From: Himantopus leucocephalus
Lineage: Eukaryota > Chordata > Aves > Charadriiformes > Recurvirostridae
NCBI GenBank assembly: GCA_003993805.1
Contig: RSEF01000019.1
Span: 2,555,766 to 2,619,765, forward strand
Length of the DNA: 64,000 bases
Reading direction: 5' to 3'
Shown: positions 25,803 through 39,399 of the stretch, piece by piece
Position numbering within the stretch: the first letter of the stretch is position 1
How the letters are laid out: every line of letters starts with the position of its first letter
Position numbers and translations under genes: made by a program
The notes under the pieces: generated by a model
Told to the model about the DNA's origin: nothing
The model's database searches: none
Seen by the model: the letters and a program-made list of their open reading frames with translations, nothing else

Positions 25803-28800
25803 GGGGGAACAGGACCGAAACCAAAAGCTAACTTAAAACTTTGAGGGTTGAAATGAAGCAGTTCTCATTTCACACTGCTACAGTTCCCCCACCTTTGCAG
25901 CACAGCGAGAGCAGCTGAGCCAGCAGCTAGCACACACTGCTGCAGCTGAAGCCTAAGAGCGATGTCAACCTGCACAGCCGGGGGCTCGATGCCACCCCAT
26001 GCACACCCACCTGCTTTGGAAGTAAGAGAGTTCTGGGAGCCTCGTTTCTGCTCCGTCAGGCCTTCAGCTTAGTGGAAAATAGTTAGTATCTCACTGTAGA
26101 AACCTCCCCAAGAACTGTGACACCTCAACTTTATGATCCTTTTATCTACAGAGAGCATTTCCTAACCTGAGGTAGCCCCCGCAGTCCATCATAACAGGCG
26201 GTGAGAAGCACGTGCCAAACTGGTCCCTGTGGAAAGCGTCCAGAGGAAATCCTAGTAAGTCCTGTTTGATGAAACAGCTTGGTGTGAAGGAAGACGACTT
26301 CAAGTATTAATGCCAAATCTTTCTGCAAAGGGACACAACAGGATGCTCCTAGGTCTGATACTGCAACTCAAAAATCAAAATCCTGATGATATAATGATAT
26401 AGCCAAGTCCATGTTTGCTAACAGTCCAGAAAGGGGAACAGTCAGCATGGTAAAGGAACTCATTTCCGTGATTTGAAGACACACAAGGAAAATTTAAGCA
26501 TAAGCATGGAAGTGCGTTTTGTGTACATAAAATGATATCCACACTTACATACGAGAGAGCACAACACTGCAAGCACATTTACTATGGCTAAAAAACGTTC
26601 TGCCACAAACCTGGATTGGGTGATCACTTTTATTAGGAACACAATACTTTGCATAACTAACCAAGGGTGAAAGCTATTTAGGTTTGACATTTCCTTAATT
26701 TGAAGATGATGCACCAAAATACATGAAGTAAATAAAGATGGCAAGATGTTCCCTTGAATAAGTATTTTATCTGAGTAAGCAACTTGTTTTGTATAAGGAT
26801 TTTCAATAAATAGTTGAAGATAAAACATTCTGCTTTCCAGACTGGCACAGATGTTGGAAATGGTCCCACATAAATAACCTTTCCAAGTGGCAACATGAAT
26901 AAAAGTCTAATCAGTACTCTAGCTGTGTGGAGTACAAAGTGAACATTTTAATACAATCAATAATCCCAAGGTAAAGAGATGGTGGCTACACAGCAAGACT
27001 CGGTGGGATATAGATTTCAGGTTACAAGTCAACAAAGATGTAATAACTCACCCAGCTGCAGCATATTCCTTGGAGGGCCACTTGCAAGCTCATTCACCAC
27101 CCAGGGATATTCTCAGGAGCAGATCAAAACCACTGAAGGATGATTCTTTGCGTGACTGTGCTCTGTATGTGCCATAGGATAGAGAGCAGAAAGTACAGTC
27201 ACTGGAGCCCGAGACACATGGATTCCGAGGCACAAGAGCCTTATATATATGAGCAAGTGAAGTGATACATAACAACACTGACTTCAGGATCCGACCCTGA
27301 GTAACTCAACCGCTGCAGCAGTGAGGTCTACTATTATCACCCAACAATCACCTTCATTAATCAGTGACTAGATTAACATGACAAGTCCAGGCGTTATCCT
27401 CCTTACACACCCATGGCCAATGAATGGTACCTATAGACTCAACCGGGACCCAACACATACCTTGCATGTGAAATTCTACCAGCATCTGAAACCAAACTTT
27501 GTGAAGTGTCCGTCTGGCACATTTGATTTCACATAGCACTGTTCCTTCAAGTGAGACAGCAATCAAATCTCCTAAAACATTTGCCAAAATTTGTGAAAAC
27601 CTTCCAGAGCTTCATGGAAATTTCAGTTCTTACTGCACAGGTACAAAGCTTTTGCATTTAAGACTCTGCAGGGCTGTCTACACCAGACTGAAGAGTAACT
27701 ACCCCTGAAGACATGTAAAAAACCTCCTGACTGAACACATCTGAGCACAGTGGATACTCAGCAACACAACTCTATTTTTATGGTAAAAAATGTTATTGCA
27801 TTTTATTGTATGTTAAGTCTCTCTAGAGTCTAGACAGAGCTGGAATCTTGTTTCATCTCTACAGCATTGGTCGAATTGTTAACTGAGTTTTGCAGGGCAA
27901 AATTCCTTCAACTGTGCACACCTGCATATTTTGCTTTCCATTTTCTCCCCAGGCCACCCTTTCTGCAGCTGCTTCTGCTGACTCAGAGCCATTTGAGACT
28001 CCCTTCCTGCAGAGCCCATTCCCGGCAGTATCTGCCTAGGCATGAATCCAAGGCCCTCAGTTACTCTCCCTGCGCCAATACGCTTTTCTAGATGTGTTAA
28101 GCCCTTGCAAGGCAGTGAGCCACTGTTCATATCTGGAGCACGGCTACCTCTCTCTCTTCCCCAGATCCCTTCCAATAATCTTTCTCTCCCCAAGATGAGC
28201 ACAACTGCTGGGCATCATTTAAATTGCACATGGAGTACATCAATTAGCAATTCTGTACCAGCAAGAAAAATCAAAATATGGGATGTTTATAAGAAGCACA
28301 ACATGAATGACAAACATTGTTTTTTAATATAATTTTCTGTTCATTAATGGGAAACCAGGACTCGTACTAAGGCAAGTATAGATGACCTTCATTGTCTGGA
28401 AGTTTCACTGAACACATGAATTTGTACAGATTTCTGTAATCTCCTTACATCGATGAACTTAACAAAAATTCAATGCTAAATAAATCACTTGCGTATGAGA
28501 TATAGTAAAACAGTTTACAGTATGTTTCTTCTGATTTGCAGTAACAGTTCATTTAACAAACTACATTATAGATTTTTTTAAAAAGATTTTCCTCTTGTGA
28601 TTGAAGATGGCAGTCATGATGTTTGCATTATCCAGATCATCTCAAGCAAATAAATTGAAACAACCAGCAACCACCACTGGAGCTGTAATAAGATGCACAG
28701 GTCCTTGTGGCTGTTCAGAAACTTTCCAATGGAACATTTTCCATCAGGAAAAAAAAAAAAAAAATCAAGTTCATCAAAACATCTTATTTGATTAATTTGG

Positions 28801-29975
28801 CTAAAATTCTGATGAAAACCAGGCAGGTTTCCATTGGAAAATTACTTCATTTCCTCATAGCTCTGCTGCAATCATCCCAGCAGGCTGACGGAAACCTGGG
28901 GATAAAGAAACCCTGAGTCCTAAACTCAGACTAGCAAATTCACAAGCCAAGTTTGCAAGGCTCCCCGTCAACTTGGTAAATCACCAGGCAAACTGTCTTG
29001 GATTTATGGTAACCCCACTGCTTCTAAAGTCTCAGCTCCTTAGAAGCTTTTTAGCAGCAGGCAAGCCTGACTCCAGGACTCCCAGCCTTCCGGGTTTTAA
29101 GCACTCCAGAAATTTGGTGAAAGCCTGGATACACTTAAAAGAATCCATGTATTTGCAGAAGTAAGTTTCAGCAGTTCCATTCTGCATGAAATTTCAATGC
29201 TTCATGTTTTCATGCCGTTTGGAACAAGAAACGTACAATTTAAACATCTGGAAAATATGACTTATGCTTTCCAAGGAGTTTGTGGTTATCTGTTGTCCGG
29301 AATGGAAAAAGGGGTCACACTCCCCTAGTTCTTTATTCAGAAGGCAACAAACTGTGTGTGCAGATGAAAGTCAAAGCTTCAGTTGCTGCTGACTCATTCT
29401 GAAATGGTTGAACACTGACTAGATAAGGACCTAACCGTTTCGTAGCAAGTCTATTGGTCACTGTGCATCCAAACACAAAGGCATCTCCCAGTTTCTCTGG
29501 GCTGCGTAACAGGCATGCAAACGTCACAGCAATCAGCAGAGCCCTAAAGACTGCTGCCAAACCACATCTGTTACATGACAGCTCCAGGTTTCTTCTATTC
29601 CAAACAACATTAGAACCAAAGGAGGTAAGAGTTTTATCGTCCTTATTTCAGAAACTGGAAAAGCAGAGCTGCTTTGTTATTCTTTTGTTTCACAACTATC
29701 CTCCCCCAAGCCTTTGACAGTATGTAAGCTTGAGCTAGCACAGATTGTAGTACGTATTCCCATGGATGAGAACATTCCCAGCAAATGATTATAGAATCTG
29801 TAAGAACAAATCATAACCAGACACAGAAAGGTGGACTGAACCAACCTTTGTTCACATGCAGACTCATTTCAGACAACTGGGATTTCTGTATGAAAAACAA
29901 AGTACATCTAGTCAACCACTCTTCTTTCGGAAAAAAAAAGATGCACTCAAATTATTAACTTCAGTGCAATGGAGT

Positions 29976-29991
29976 ATTTTCCATGGAAAAT
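29976..29991. repeat. 16-bp perfect palindrome
   Basis: ATTTTCCATGGAAAAT is its own complement, and its right half recurs as CATGGAAAAT a few bases downstream (29999-30008). The half-site contains the TTTCC/GGAAA core bound by NFAT and related factors, but such words are common in AT-rich DNA. Binding is speculative. Confidence 0.6.
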
Positions 29992-32782
29992 CAATTTCAT
30001 GGAAAATTTAACTGATTGGAATACATCTGTCTCTTATCACGTCAATATTTTGAAGATACTTATAATCAACAATTTCACACAAGCATAGCAATGCGGTGAG
30101 TTCAACCCTGGAACATGCCTATCATTTCACAACACAAAGCTTTGGAGAGATCCCAGAGCCAGCACAAAAGTAGCCAGCTCCTGAGCCAGAGAAGTAGTAG
30201 GAAAAAAACCAATGTATGTCTCACCTGGGCCGATCAGCACCGGTCACTGCGCTAACGTGCTGCTCCAGGGGTCCAAACTGGCCCATCCCTATAACACCCC
30301 TGCGACACACAGGCAGCCCTCTGCTAGTACTGAACACTTGGGTGGAGACAAATCATTTTATCCATAGTCTACTGACTGTTGCTATGCTTTACCGTAAAAG
30401 CTGACGCAGACAGGATGACAAAAAAACCCAAAACTGAGGAGAAAAGAGTAAGTTTACAACTCCAGAACTGACTGACTGCAATTTATTTAACCATGGAGTA
30501 ACACAGGGAAAGGATTTATCCCAGGCCTAGTAAAAGAGCAAACGACATCTGAGCTTGAATCCTAACATGCACATTGACTATACTTCAGCATGATCATTTT
30601 TGTTTGTGTTAACTCTTCTGATTTCATACATTAGGGCTTGCAAAGGAATCAATATTTATTGAACACTGCCTCATTTGCTAATATCTTCCGCTCTGTGCTA
30701 TCACCATACAGATACTACATACCTACTATACAGATTCTGCATATAAACTCACTGTATTTCCATTCTCCAGACTTGTACATCTTTGACTTATAAAGGCATT
30801 AATTTATCAGTGTTCGGGCAATACTCCAACAACAGGACTCCAGAAGTGCTGAGACTCAGAAGACCACTCAAAAGTGGAATACGCAGAGACTTGCAGCACC
30901 TAATCTCATAGCTGGAGTTGTTTAAATGTGTTTTCTAGCTCTGGTCCAGATCTGCCAGCTGAAAACTATTTCCTGTACAGTAATTAAAACAAAAAAAAAA
31001 TCAATGCTTATAATCAACTCATCTGCCTAGGTTTGAGAGATCCTATGGGAAACTTTTTACACAGTGTGCTGTCTGATGCTGCAAATGTGAACAGCTACGT
31101 GGCTTGACCTGCCATCCGTGTTTGTGTAAAGAAACTCCAGGTACAGAAGCTGCAGGTGGAAACCCTTCTTGAAGGCCTCCTTTACGAGCCCTGCATTTTA
31201 TGATGCCCTGAGTTCAACCTGAGCCTCCAGTTCAGAACTTGTCCCATTAAGTCCACATTTGGCAGAGGAAAAATAGCTTGGAGCTGTTGAAGCAATATCA
31301 TCTGTTGTGGCTGTAGCCAAGGAAATATCAAGATAACATTATCACATCACATACCTTACAGAATGATCCAAACATCTGTTTCAGGCAAAAATGCAGCAAG
31401 GTATCATGCTGGTACAAGGAGCTGTCTCCAATGGGCAACTAAAATACACCGAGGTGACACAGACAAATAAGTCTCCTTCTAGCTGTTGACATGCCTCAAG
31501 GTCACATAAAGCAACAGGCACTGAACTGAAAGAGGGCACTTGGCTTTGATGAGAAGCGCCTGCTCCCTGTGTTGAGTGTGTCCACGCACAGTCCTTGGGT
31601 CTTATACACAGAGCTCCAAAGCACCGTACACTCTGCGAGTCCTGAATTTCTCTGCAAGCATCTTTTTCCCAGGTACAATGCTATTTAAAATGTTTTACTT
31701 CCAACCAAGTGCATAAACATTAGTGCGTTGGAGAATTTGATCTGCATTGGAGAGACACTAACATACAGAGCTTGTCCACATAGGGGAGGTAGGTCAGAGT
31801 GAGTTGTGAGAACTTTTATCAGAGAAAAGGTGTCTGGGGAGGTTACAGGCTTCCTCCATCCACCCTTCTGAGAAGCATATCCTGCCAACGAAAGAGTTGC
31901 TAGATAACCATAGAGCCTACGCGTACTCCTTTGTCCTGATCACAGCTGAGTTTAGTGCCTATAAGTGATACCTTTGAAGAAATCAGTTCCCTTTTATCTT
32001 GTCCCCAGAGCCTCTGCACAGACACCCAAGCACAGTACAGATAAAACACCAAGAATCCATACCCTGCTCAGTATCTACCCTATATCAATGAGTCTGTGTA
32101 AGAGTACAATAAAGCAAAGTAACCAAGAATCACTCAAACCACTGACAAACTACCAAAGCAACTCTACGTATTTCCTTAAAGCTTTTAAAGCCCTTTTCTT
32201 ACTTTCTAGAGAATCCCACAACCTTAACTCACTGACTGCATGAGATACTGCTTGTAAGATTCTCCAAAAAAATTAATAAAATCACAGCTTCCCTGTTGGT
32301 AAAAAGTCAGATAAAAGGGACAAAATAACTGAGTTGATCGAGTCAATCTGATTACCCTGTGCTCCAGCTGATGAATATAAGCTATTTAAAAAAATTAAAA
32401 AGCTATTAGACTATTGAAAATAGTTTTGAGTAATAATCTCTGGATGCATTATTTCCATGTTTAAAGACCAACTGGTAGAAGCATGACCGCTAATACAGGC
32501 TGCCTGAAAATTCAATAACTAGAGATAATGGTCAATTTCTCCAATGTTACTGTCTAATTAGAGAATTCTGCTTCAGTTGAAATCAATTTAAGTGAGCAAT
32601 ATCTGCATATTGTGAAGAAAGATTAAGAATACATTAGGTCAGGCCAAGAATCCTTATGATAGGAGTAGGCAATTACAAAAGCCATCTCTGATTTACCACC
32701 TCCACCTCTTTTATTGTATTTTCTGCTCTGTCAATACAAAGCAGTGGCAAGAACTGAAATCAATAATAATTCCCCTTCCCAC

Positions 32783-32817
32783 TTTTTTTTTTTTTTTTAA
32801 ACTGNNNAAAAAAAAAA
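32783..32817. repeat. T16 and A10 runs flanking NNN
   Basis: Sixteen T (32783-32798), then AAACTG, three N (32805-32807), then ten A. The N triplet between opposite homopolymers marks an unresolved join or low-quality bases. The local sequence should not be trusted to the base. Confidence 0.85.
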
Positions 32818-35800
32818 CCCAAACCAGTCTTGTACGAAAACGCAAATATCTGCTCTCTAAAAAGGATAGGGAAAGAACAAATATTAGTATTCCTTCTCTA
32901 TAAAACTAGTGGCAAAATGCGCTGGACTGCTGTACCCAGAGGAAAGGGTGTTTTGCTGTAGTTTATGGACAGCCAGTCTACAAAGATTTAAGGTCAAATT
33001 CTCATAAAACCAGCACCACACATACATGTTCATGAATAAGAACAAGTGTCCAAGGTTCAAACAATGCCCTTTTCTAAAGACCCTTATCTGATTGCCAAGC
33101 ACTGCAACAGTCCCACCAAATAAAGTAAAACATAATTATCTCCAGCAAATTTTATGAAACGAGACTGCTGCTTAATGCTCTGGGTAAGAACGCTTGTTTA
33201 GAACAAAGGGCAGCCAGCCCAGCAACAACAGCAGAGAAGGAAAAGTGTTCAAAAGTTGGCCAAAGAACTGTCTGAAAATTGATACAATAAAGCCCATAGG
33301 AAACAGTTATTGAACTATTAGCTCTGTGGGGCGTAAGGCTATACTTTTACATGTCTATACACCTTACCTTCAAAATCAATGGGAAGCAGAATGGGATTTG
33401 TAAAATTCTAACAATCCTGCAGTGGTAGGAAACTATTTTCCACGAGACACAATTGAATCATTTCACCTTGAGGCATAAATACAGCCTCATATGTAATTAA
33501 TATTGGGCAAATACACAATGTTTTCTTGTGCTTTCAAGAGTATGTTATTCCTTTTAGCTTGATGCATCAAAGAAAAACATTTTAAAAGTTCAATGAATTT
33601 ACTGACTACTGATGAACTTTTGCACCTGCCTATAGTTAAGACAGGGTCACAGTTATATCACTTGCAACAGCAAAGCCTCCTAACAATTTTCCTTTCTTCC
33701 TTGACCATGACATAGTTAACAGGAGCAAAGTAAAAGTCAGAATTTCAGGTGTTTGCAAAGTTTCCTCAATAGTCTTTCATTTCTATTTGGGCTGAAACTT
33801 CATGTATTCTGAATAATGGAAACAATGTTCAAAGCATACCTTTTCCCCCCAGCGTCATACTTGCTTAATGGTTCTTCACTTGTGATTTCGTGCATTAATT
33901 CCATACAAAAGTCTCCTTTAGGTTGAAAAAAAAAATGAAATGTGTTTTAACATTTAAAGCAAAGCTAAATAATACCGTACTGCTGGGCAATTTTCAAAGC
34001 CACATTTAAAGAGGATCATAGGGAAAAGAGGCATCCGTTACAAAAACACTACATGACTCCCTCTCTGTGCTCTAGGATTTTGTTAAGACACTCTTTTAAT
34101 CCAGCCATCTGCAGTGACTCTCTCGGTAACACGAAATCAGGCTTAATAATGTGGATTAAATGTTATTTCCTCCTCTAACTGACAGATCACGTTTGGTGAA
34201 TCTTCATCCTTAGATCAGTTCCACAGAAGCCATATTATACTGTTACGAAAGTGTTAAGATTATTGGGGAAACCATATCAAAAATGCCTATTTCCCTGCTG
34301 GATCAGCATTGCAACAGGATGTCTGTCTACAGCACGTACAGGGCAGAGGGATACAGGTTTTGAGGAAGTGCTGACTAAAAGCAATGCAAGACATCACAGG
34401 CTAGAATTCGATAAATGCCTGTGAAACCTCACTCGTGCAAATAAGCCCTATAGATGCATTTGAAAGAGGGTGCCTCAGCCTCCAGATGTGCCTCATCTGA
34501 GCGTTTCCAGTATTAGGTCTGTCACCACAATCACGTTGCACAGGAATCTCCCTCCACTCACCACTCAAAAAAGAACCTACAAACCAAAGAGTTACCTTTA
34601 GGGTCAAAACCACACTTTCTCTGACATATCAGTGTCCTCCTGGGGAGAACACTGGGAGGAATCCAGGTCTATTTTCATACTACCCGGTTGTTTCTCAAGG
34701 GCTATACAAACCAAACTTATGAAGCAGTGCTCAAGCAAAGTTTTTCCCCAACCACCACAGCTGGTGCGGAACAAATCCTGGGGCAGCCCTGCTGCAAGTA
34801 CTCTGAAATAAAATCATGAGATTTCACAGAAAAGCATCCAATCTTAGCTGCTAATCACTTGTCAAAGCTTATCTAACTAGTCACCTATCCTGCTCTCCCT
34901 TCCTTTTGGTTCAAGGTCTTTTATGGGTCACATAAGACCACAGCGAGGTGCAATTAACTGAATCCCCAGAACACAGGGGTGAGATGCAGCCAGGTCTGCA
35001 CCACCACATTCTTCTCTGGTGCTGCAGCTTCACCACCTCTTGGACCATAGAGACCAAGAAAAGTTGTCTGAGAAGCGCAGAACAGGAGAAGCTATGGTAC
35101 TGTATCCACCAAACATCTGAGAAAGAGTCTTGTACAAACCATGAGATTTAGCAGGTCTGAAGAGGTTTTGTTCAATTTGCTAGAATTCCTGTGATTGAGT
35201 CTCCTCTGGGAATGGTTAAATACAGTTTCCCATACCATAGTGTCCTTGATAGAAGTTATCAAGGAAAGAAAAAAAGGATGAAAAAAATCAAATGGCTTGC
35301 TTACCTCATCTAAATTTGCCATAAAACACTAAACAAATTCATTTAAAAGCATAAATAAAGGAGGATAAGTCAATTTCCTCAAAAATCACCCCTCTTCAGA
35401 CAGTCTGTCAGTATCAGCTGGTCTCTAGATAACAATCTCTTTGCTGGGTCCAAGATCTATTCTTCAGCTCACTTGACTGGGTTAGCTTGTATGTTCCATC
35501 ACATCCCTCCTACTCATTCATCTGTCTCAGACATAAAGGAGAACATCAAAGCGACATTTCCTTACGCTTCAGGTAAAGGAGGAGAGGAAATATGTGACTG
35601 CTATCCATTTCCTCAAGTTGTGCAGCAGCTTCAGTACCTGAAATCTGGGCTGGTCCGTGAACATGTAAGACATATAGAAGACAGAACAAGTCAATACCCT
35701 AGCAGCACAGAAAAAAAGAACTACTATATGGTGACTCTAGAAACAGCTCTGAGCACGGAATATTGGCCTAATTTGCGCTGCACCACAGTATCACGCTTCA

Positions 35801-36223
35801 AGCACAACCCAGTCACAGCTCCATCCCCGCTCTCCTCTGGCTTTGAGGCAGGAAGCTTGTCCCAGCAGCCCCCCTGCGCCAGGCAGGGACAGGCAGCAGA
35901 GTCAGGGCCAGCTTCTTGGCCATCTAACTCCATAAAGAACTATATAGGTCTACATATTGGTGAGTATTTGGACACTCATGCTGGATAAAGTGGCCCAAGG
36001 TTTAAGAGGAGGTTCCTTACGGGACCACACACATCAAGTCAGAAAGCAGCACTAATAGTCTCTAATTGCCTTTTAGGTTTACTATCCTGAAGTGAGTTAG
36101 AGGTGGGTTTGCTCCTTTACAACCTAAAGGTCAGACTGTCCAAAATCTTTTCCACATACTGTACTCCAGGAGACTGGAAAATTCTAGGTTGTCTGAACTC
36201 AGAATTTATTCCACTGGCTTCTC

Positions 36224-36252
36224 TGTGCGTGCATGCACGTGTATGCATGTGT
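36224..36252. repeat. 29-bp alternating purine-pyrimidine tract (Z-DNA-type)
   Basis: Every base from 36224 to 36252 alternates pyrimidine and purine, with TG, CA and two CG steps. It contains the perfect 12-bp palindrome CGTGCATGCACG at 36228-36239. Such tracts can adopt Z-DNA under negative supercoiling. The palindrome could also extrude a short cruciform. Confidence 0.75.
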
Positions 36253-39200
36253 TTAATACACATATTAAATTTTAAATAGATTGCTTTTAACTAATCACAT
36301 CAAGTGGCATTCGTGCAATGTAAATATTTGCTTTGTTCCTTCAACACTCTTTCAATTACACTGAAAATTTCAGAGAAATAAAATTACAGGAGGCTGAATA
36401 TTAAAAGGTGAGGAGGGAAAAGAACTAGAAAGTAAGCTTCAAAGGGAATTCTACACTTTGATTTTTAGTTTGCATATTCCAAACGCTCACATTTTGCTAC
36501 ACAGATGTCAAACCAGGAGGTAGGTAATAAAGCAGGTTCCTTTAAGATTAAAAAAAAATACATTTTAAATGATCAAATCAAACCATATTCCAAGTGTGAC
36601 AGAAGTAAATGATGTATTATTAGCTCTTCCCTGAACCTCACTGAACCATCTCTTTCCATCGTAGCAGGGGTCTGTCAGCCATGCAGGTTCTTGCCAAAAA
36701 TAAAGAAAGAATGGCAGCATTCCCCATCTGCTGATGAGTCCAATCTAAGGAAAGACAAAACACTGATTTTATTTAACTCTGTTCCAATTATTGTCAGGCG
36801 ATACAAACAGTCATCATGACACACAGCCAGGTTTATTCATGTGCCCAGCAAGCCAGGCCAGGCATAATAAAGAGATTACACACTCCGTTTGGAATACGGC
36901 AACTTGGAATGGCTTTTATTAAAACTTAAAGCATGGGAAATATTGGGTAGTAGATTTAGGTATCACAGAATCAGAAATATGTTTGGCTCCAAAACACAAC
37001 ACATGGCATCCTCAGTGAATGAGGGCAACTATTATTACAGCATAACAGGCCTGCCTTTCTCTCCTTGCCAAAAGAAAAGCTTGGAATAGCACTGAGCACA
37101 TGGCACTTTAAACTTAGAAGAGGGAGACTGGCAAGAGCTTTACAGACTATGAAGGGAAAAACAAAAAAGCAGCTTTGTAAAATATCTATCCCCTTGAAAG
37201 ACAGCTCCTCACAAAACCCCACCAGTCTCTGCACTGAAGTGACCTTGGAAGAGAAATGGCTCTTAACATCAAGAAATGGGACAGAAGGGGCAACAGTAGG
37301 GCTCTGGTTGATTTCTGGGGTTCTCCTGCTTCTTGCTGGCATTGACTTCTCTACCAGGCACGATCAGAGACCTGGGGAGACTGCTCAGGGCAAAGAGGTT
37401 GCTGATGTGCTGAGAGCACGCGCTACCGCATAGCCTAGTTCCGCTTCATCATTTCCCTCTGCTACTCCATCTCTATTTGTGTCCATCTGGTGTATTCTTT
37501 CTGCTAAATACTTTGGGCTGAACCATCTGCCTACCCTGAGGTCACAGACGTGACATACAATGTGGCCCTGATTCACAGGTAGGATCCCAAGGCACAACCT
37601 ACCTAACTAAGGATACAGAACTCCCATTTGCAATCTCAGGCTTTCACTTTTTAATAGTCCGTCATCTCAGATGTTTACAATTTACATTAATTTGATCAGT
37701 CTCAGCAAAACATTTTCTTGCTTAAAAGTATTCTTGCTTGTTTATTAAAAAACCTTCAGGTGCACCTAGATGTTACAGCTTCTGTGGAGAAAATGTCAGT
37801 TTGAAATAAAAAGACCTGCAAACTAAAGTTTTTTGAGGGTTTTTGACCCAGGTCAGCAAGAGCTCAGACTTGTTTTGACACGATGGTAATCTGTGCCATG
37901 GATGCAGGAGCAAACAGGGACAGGAGGCTCTCGGCCACTAGAGGAAAAAAATGGATCTCTGCTTGATATGACGCTGACTGAATTTACTTCAAAGGAGCCT
38001 CATGTGGCATAGGAGAATGAGATGCCTAGAGGTCGCACAGTGAGGAAAACAGTAAGATTCTCTTTGGGGTCCAATCAACTAGATTAAAAATATGCTGATA
38101 TACAGACAACTACTACTCCCATTTCACCTAATGCTCCTAAACTTCACTACTTGTACTTTCCTCAGTAATACCTCAGTCTGTTCATTCTTTTATTTACAAC
38201 CCTCTGTCCTGTGTCTGTGTATTAAGGTGTGCAACCTTTTTACAGCCAGCAGCTGAATAGCAACTTTCCTCTGAATAAATCCATAACAAGATAGGTGAAG
38301 TGTCTGGACAGATTTAATCCAGGCAATAAGTATTCCATAAGGCAAGAGGATCAGACTTTAACAGGGCTGCAGCTGGAGCACAACAAAGGTCAGGGCGAGC
38401 TACACACCGATTAAGTTTCCTTAACCCAACCAGAAGGCATTCAGCCCAAAACCAGTCTCTCATGGACTATGACCACTGAAGGGATCTACTGCTTTTTTTG
38501 TCACCAATAGTTAAAGGAAGAGCAGTGTTTTCATCTGTAGACCTCAGTGTGCATTACAAATGCAACCTGGGAAAAAAACGGTACAGAGGGTGGTCAAGTG
38601 GCCTGCAGTCAAAGGTGAAGCTGAGAGGCACGGCAAGGCGCACTGAAAGGCTCCGTGACGACAGGAATATCCTTTCTCTTCACACACGCATGCCTGCAGT
38701 CCCATCAAGATGGCAAATGATGGCCACACCACCTTTGACACATTAACACAGCAGCAGCTCTTTGCTGTTTTTCTCAGCCTGCTACAGCAGTCAGGATGCG
38801 AGATGGGTCTGAGCTGTGGAATATCTGTTTGGTGCAATAACTGAGGCATTATAATGGTTTCAAAATTTAAAATCTGGTTTAAGCCAGAATAGAAAGGAAG
38901 TTCCAGCAAATATTACAAATAGGAATAAGCCTGGAGGGGTGATTGAGATTAGCATATTCTTGAGATACAGTATTAAAAAAACCTAAACAAACAAGACGTT
39001 GTTTCTATCATAGAATGATAGAATCATAGAACGGTTTGTTTTGGAAAGGACCTTTAAAGATCATCTAGTTCTACCCCCCTGCCCTGGGCAGGGACACCTC
39101 CCCCCAGCCCAGGTTGCTCCAAGCCCCGTCCAACCTGGCCTTGAACACCTCCAGGGATGGGGCAGCCACAGCTTCTCTGGGCAATCTGCGCCAGTGCCTC

Positions 39201-39399
39201 ATCACCGTCAGAAAAAAGAATTTCTTCCTAATATCTAATCTAAATCTCCCCTCTTTTAGTGTAATACCATTCCCCCTTGTCCTTTTGCTACACTCCCTGA
39301 TCAAGAGTCCCTCCCCAGCTTTCCTCTAGGCTCCTTCAGGTATTGGAAGGGCACTATAAGGTCTCCCCAGAGCCTTCTCTTCTCCAGGCTGAACAAGCC

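Larger units (their letters stand above)
23731..39006. other. long gene-free stretch
   Basis: No gene is recognised in 15 kb. Features seen: a C7/G7 inverted repeat at 25759-25802, an exon-like segment on the minus strand at 27461-27571, an A16 run at 28749-28764, a 16-bp palindrome at 29976-29991, homopolymers flanking three N at 32783-32817, the longest open frame of the window at 35473-35988 (171 codons, judged chance), and an alternating purine-pyrimidine tract at 36224-36252. The rest is unremarkable AT-rich DNA, consistent with intron or intergenic sequence. Confidence 0.55.

Noticed and set aside
29333..29560. Minus-strand frame beginning like a signal peptide (MAAVFRALLIAVTFACLL)
   Set aside because: Only 75 codons, with no conserved domain, promoter or poly-A context. 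Signal-like N-termini arise readily by chance.
35473..35988. Longest open frame of the window (171 codons, plus strand)
   Set aside because: With about 3 stops in 64 codons, roughly one open frame of this length is expected by chance in six frames of 64 kb. It has no recognisable domain, no upstream coding context and no clear splice structure.
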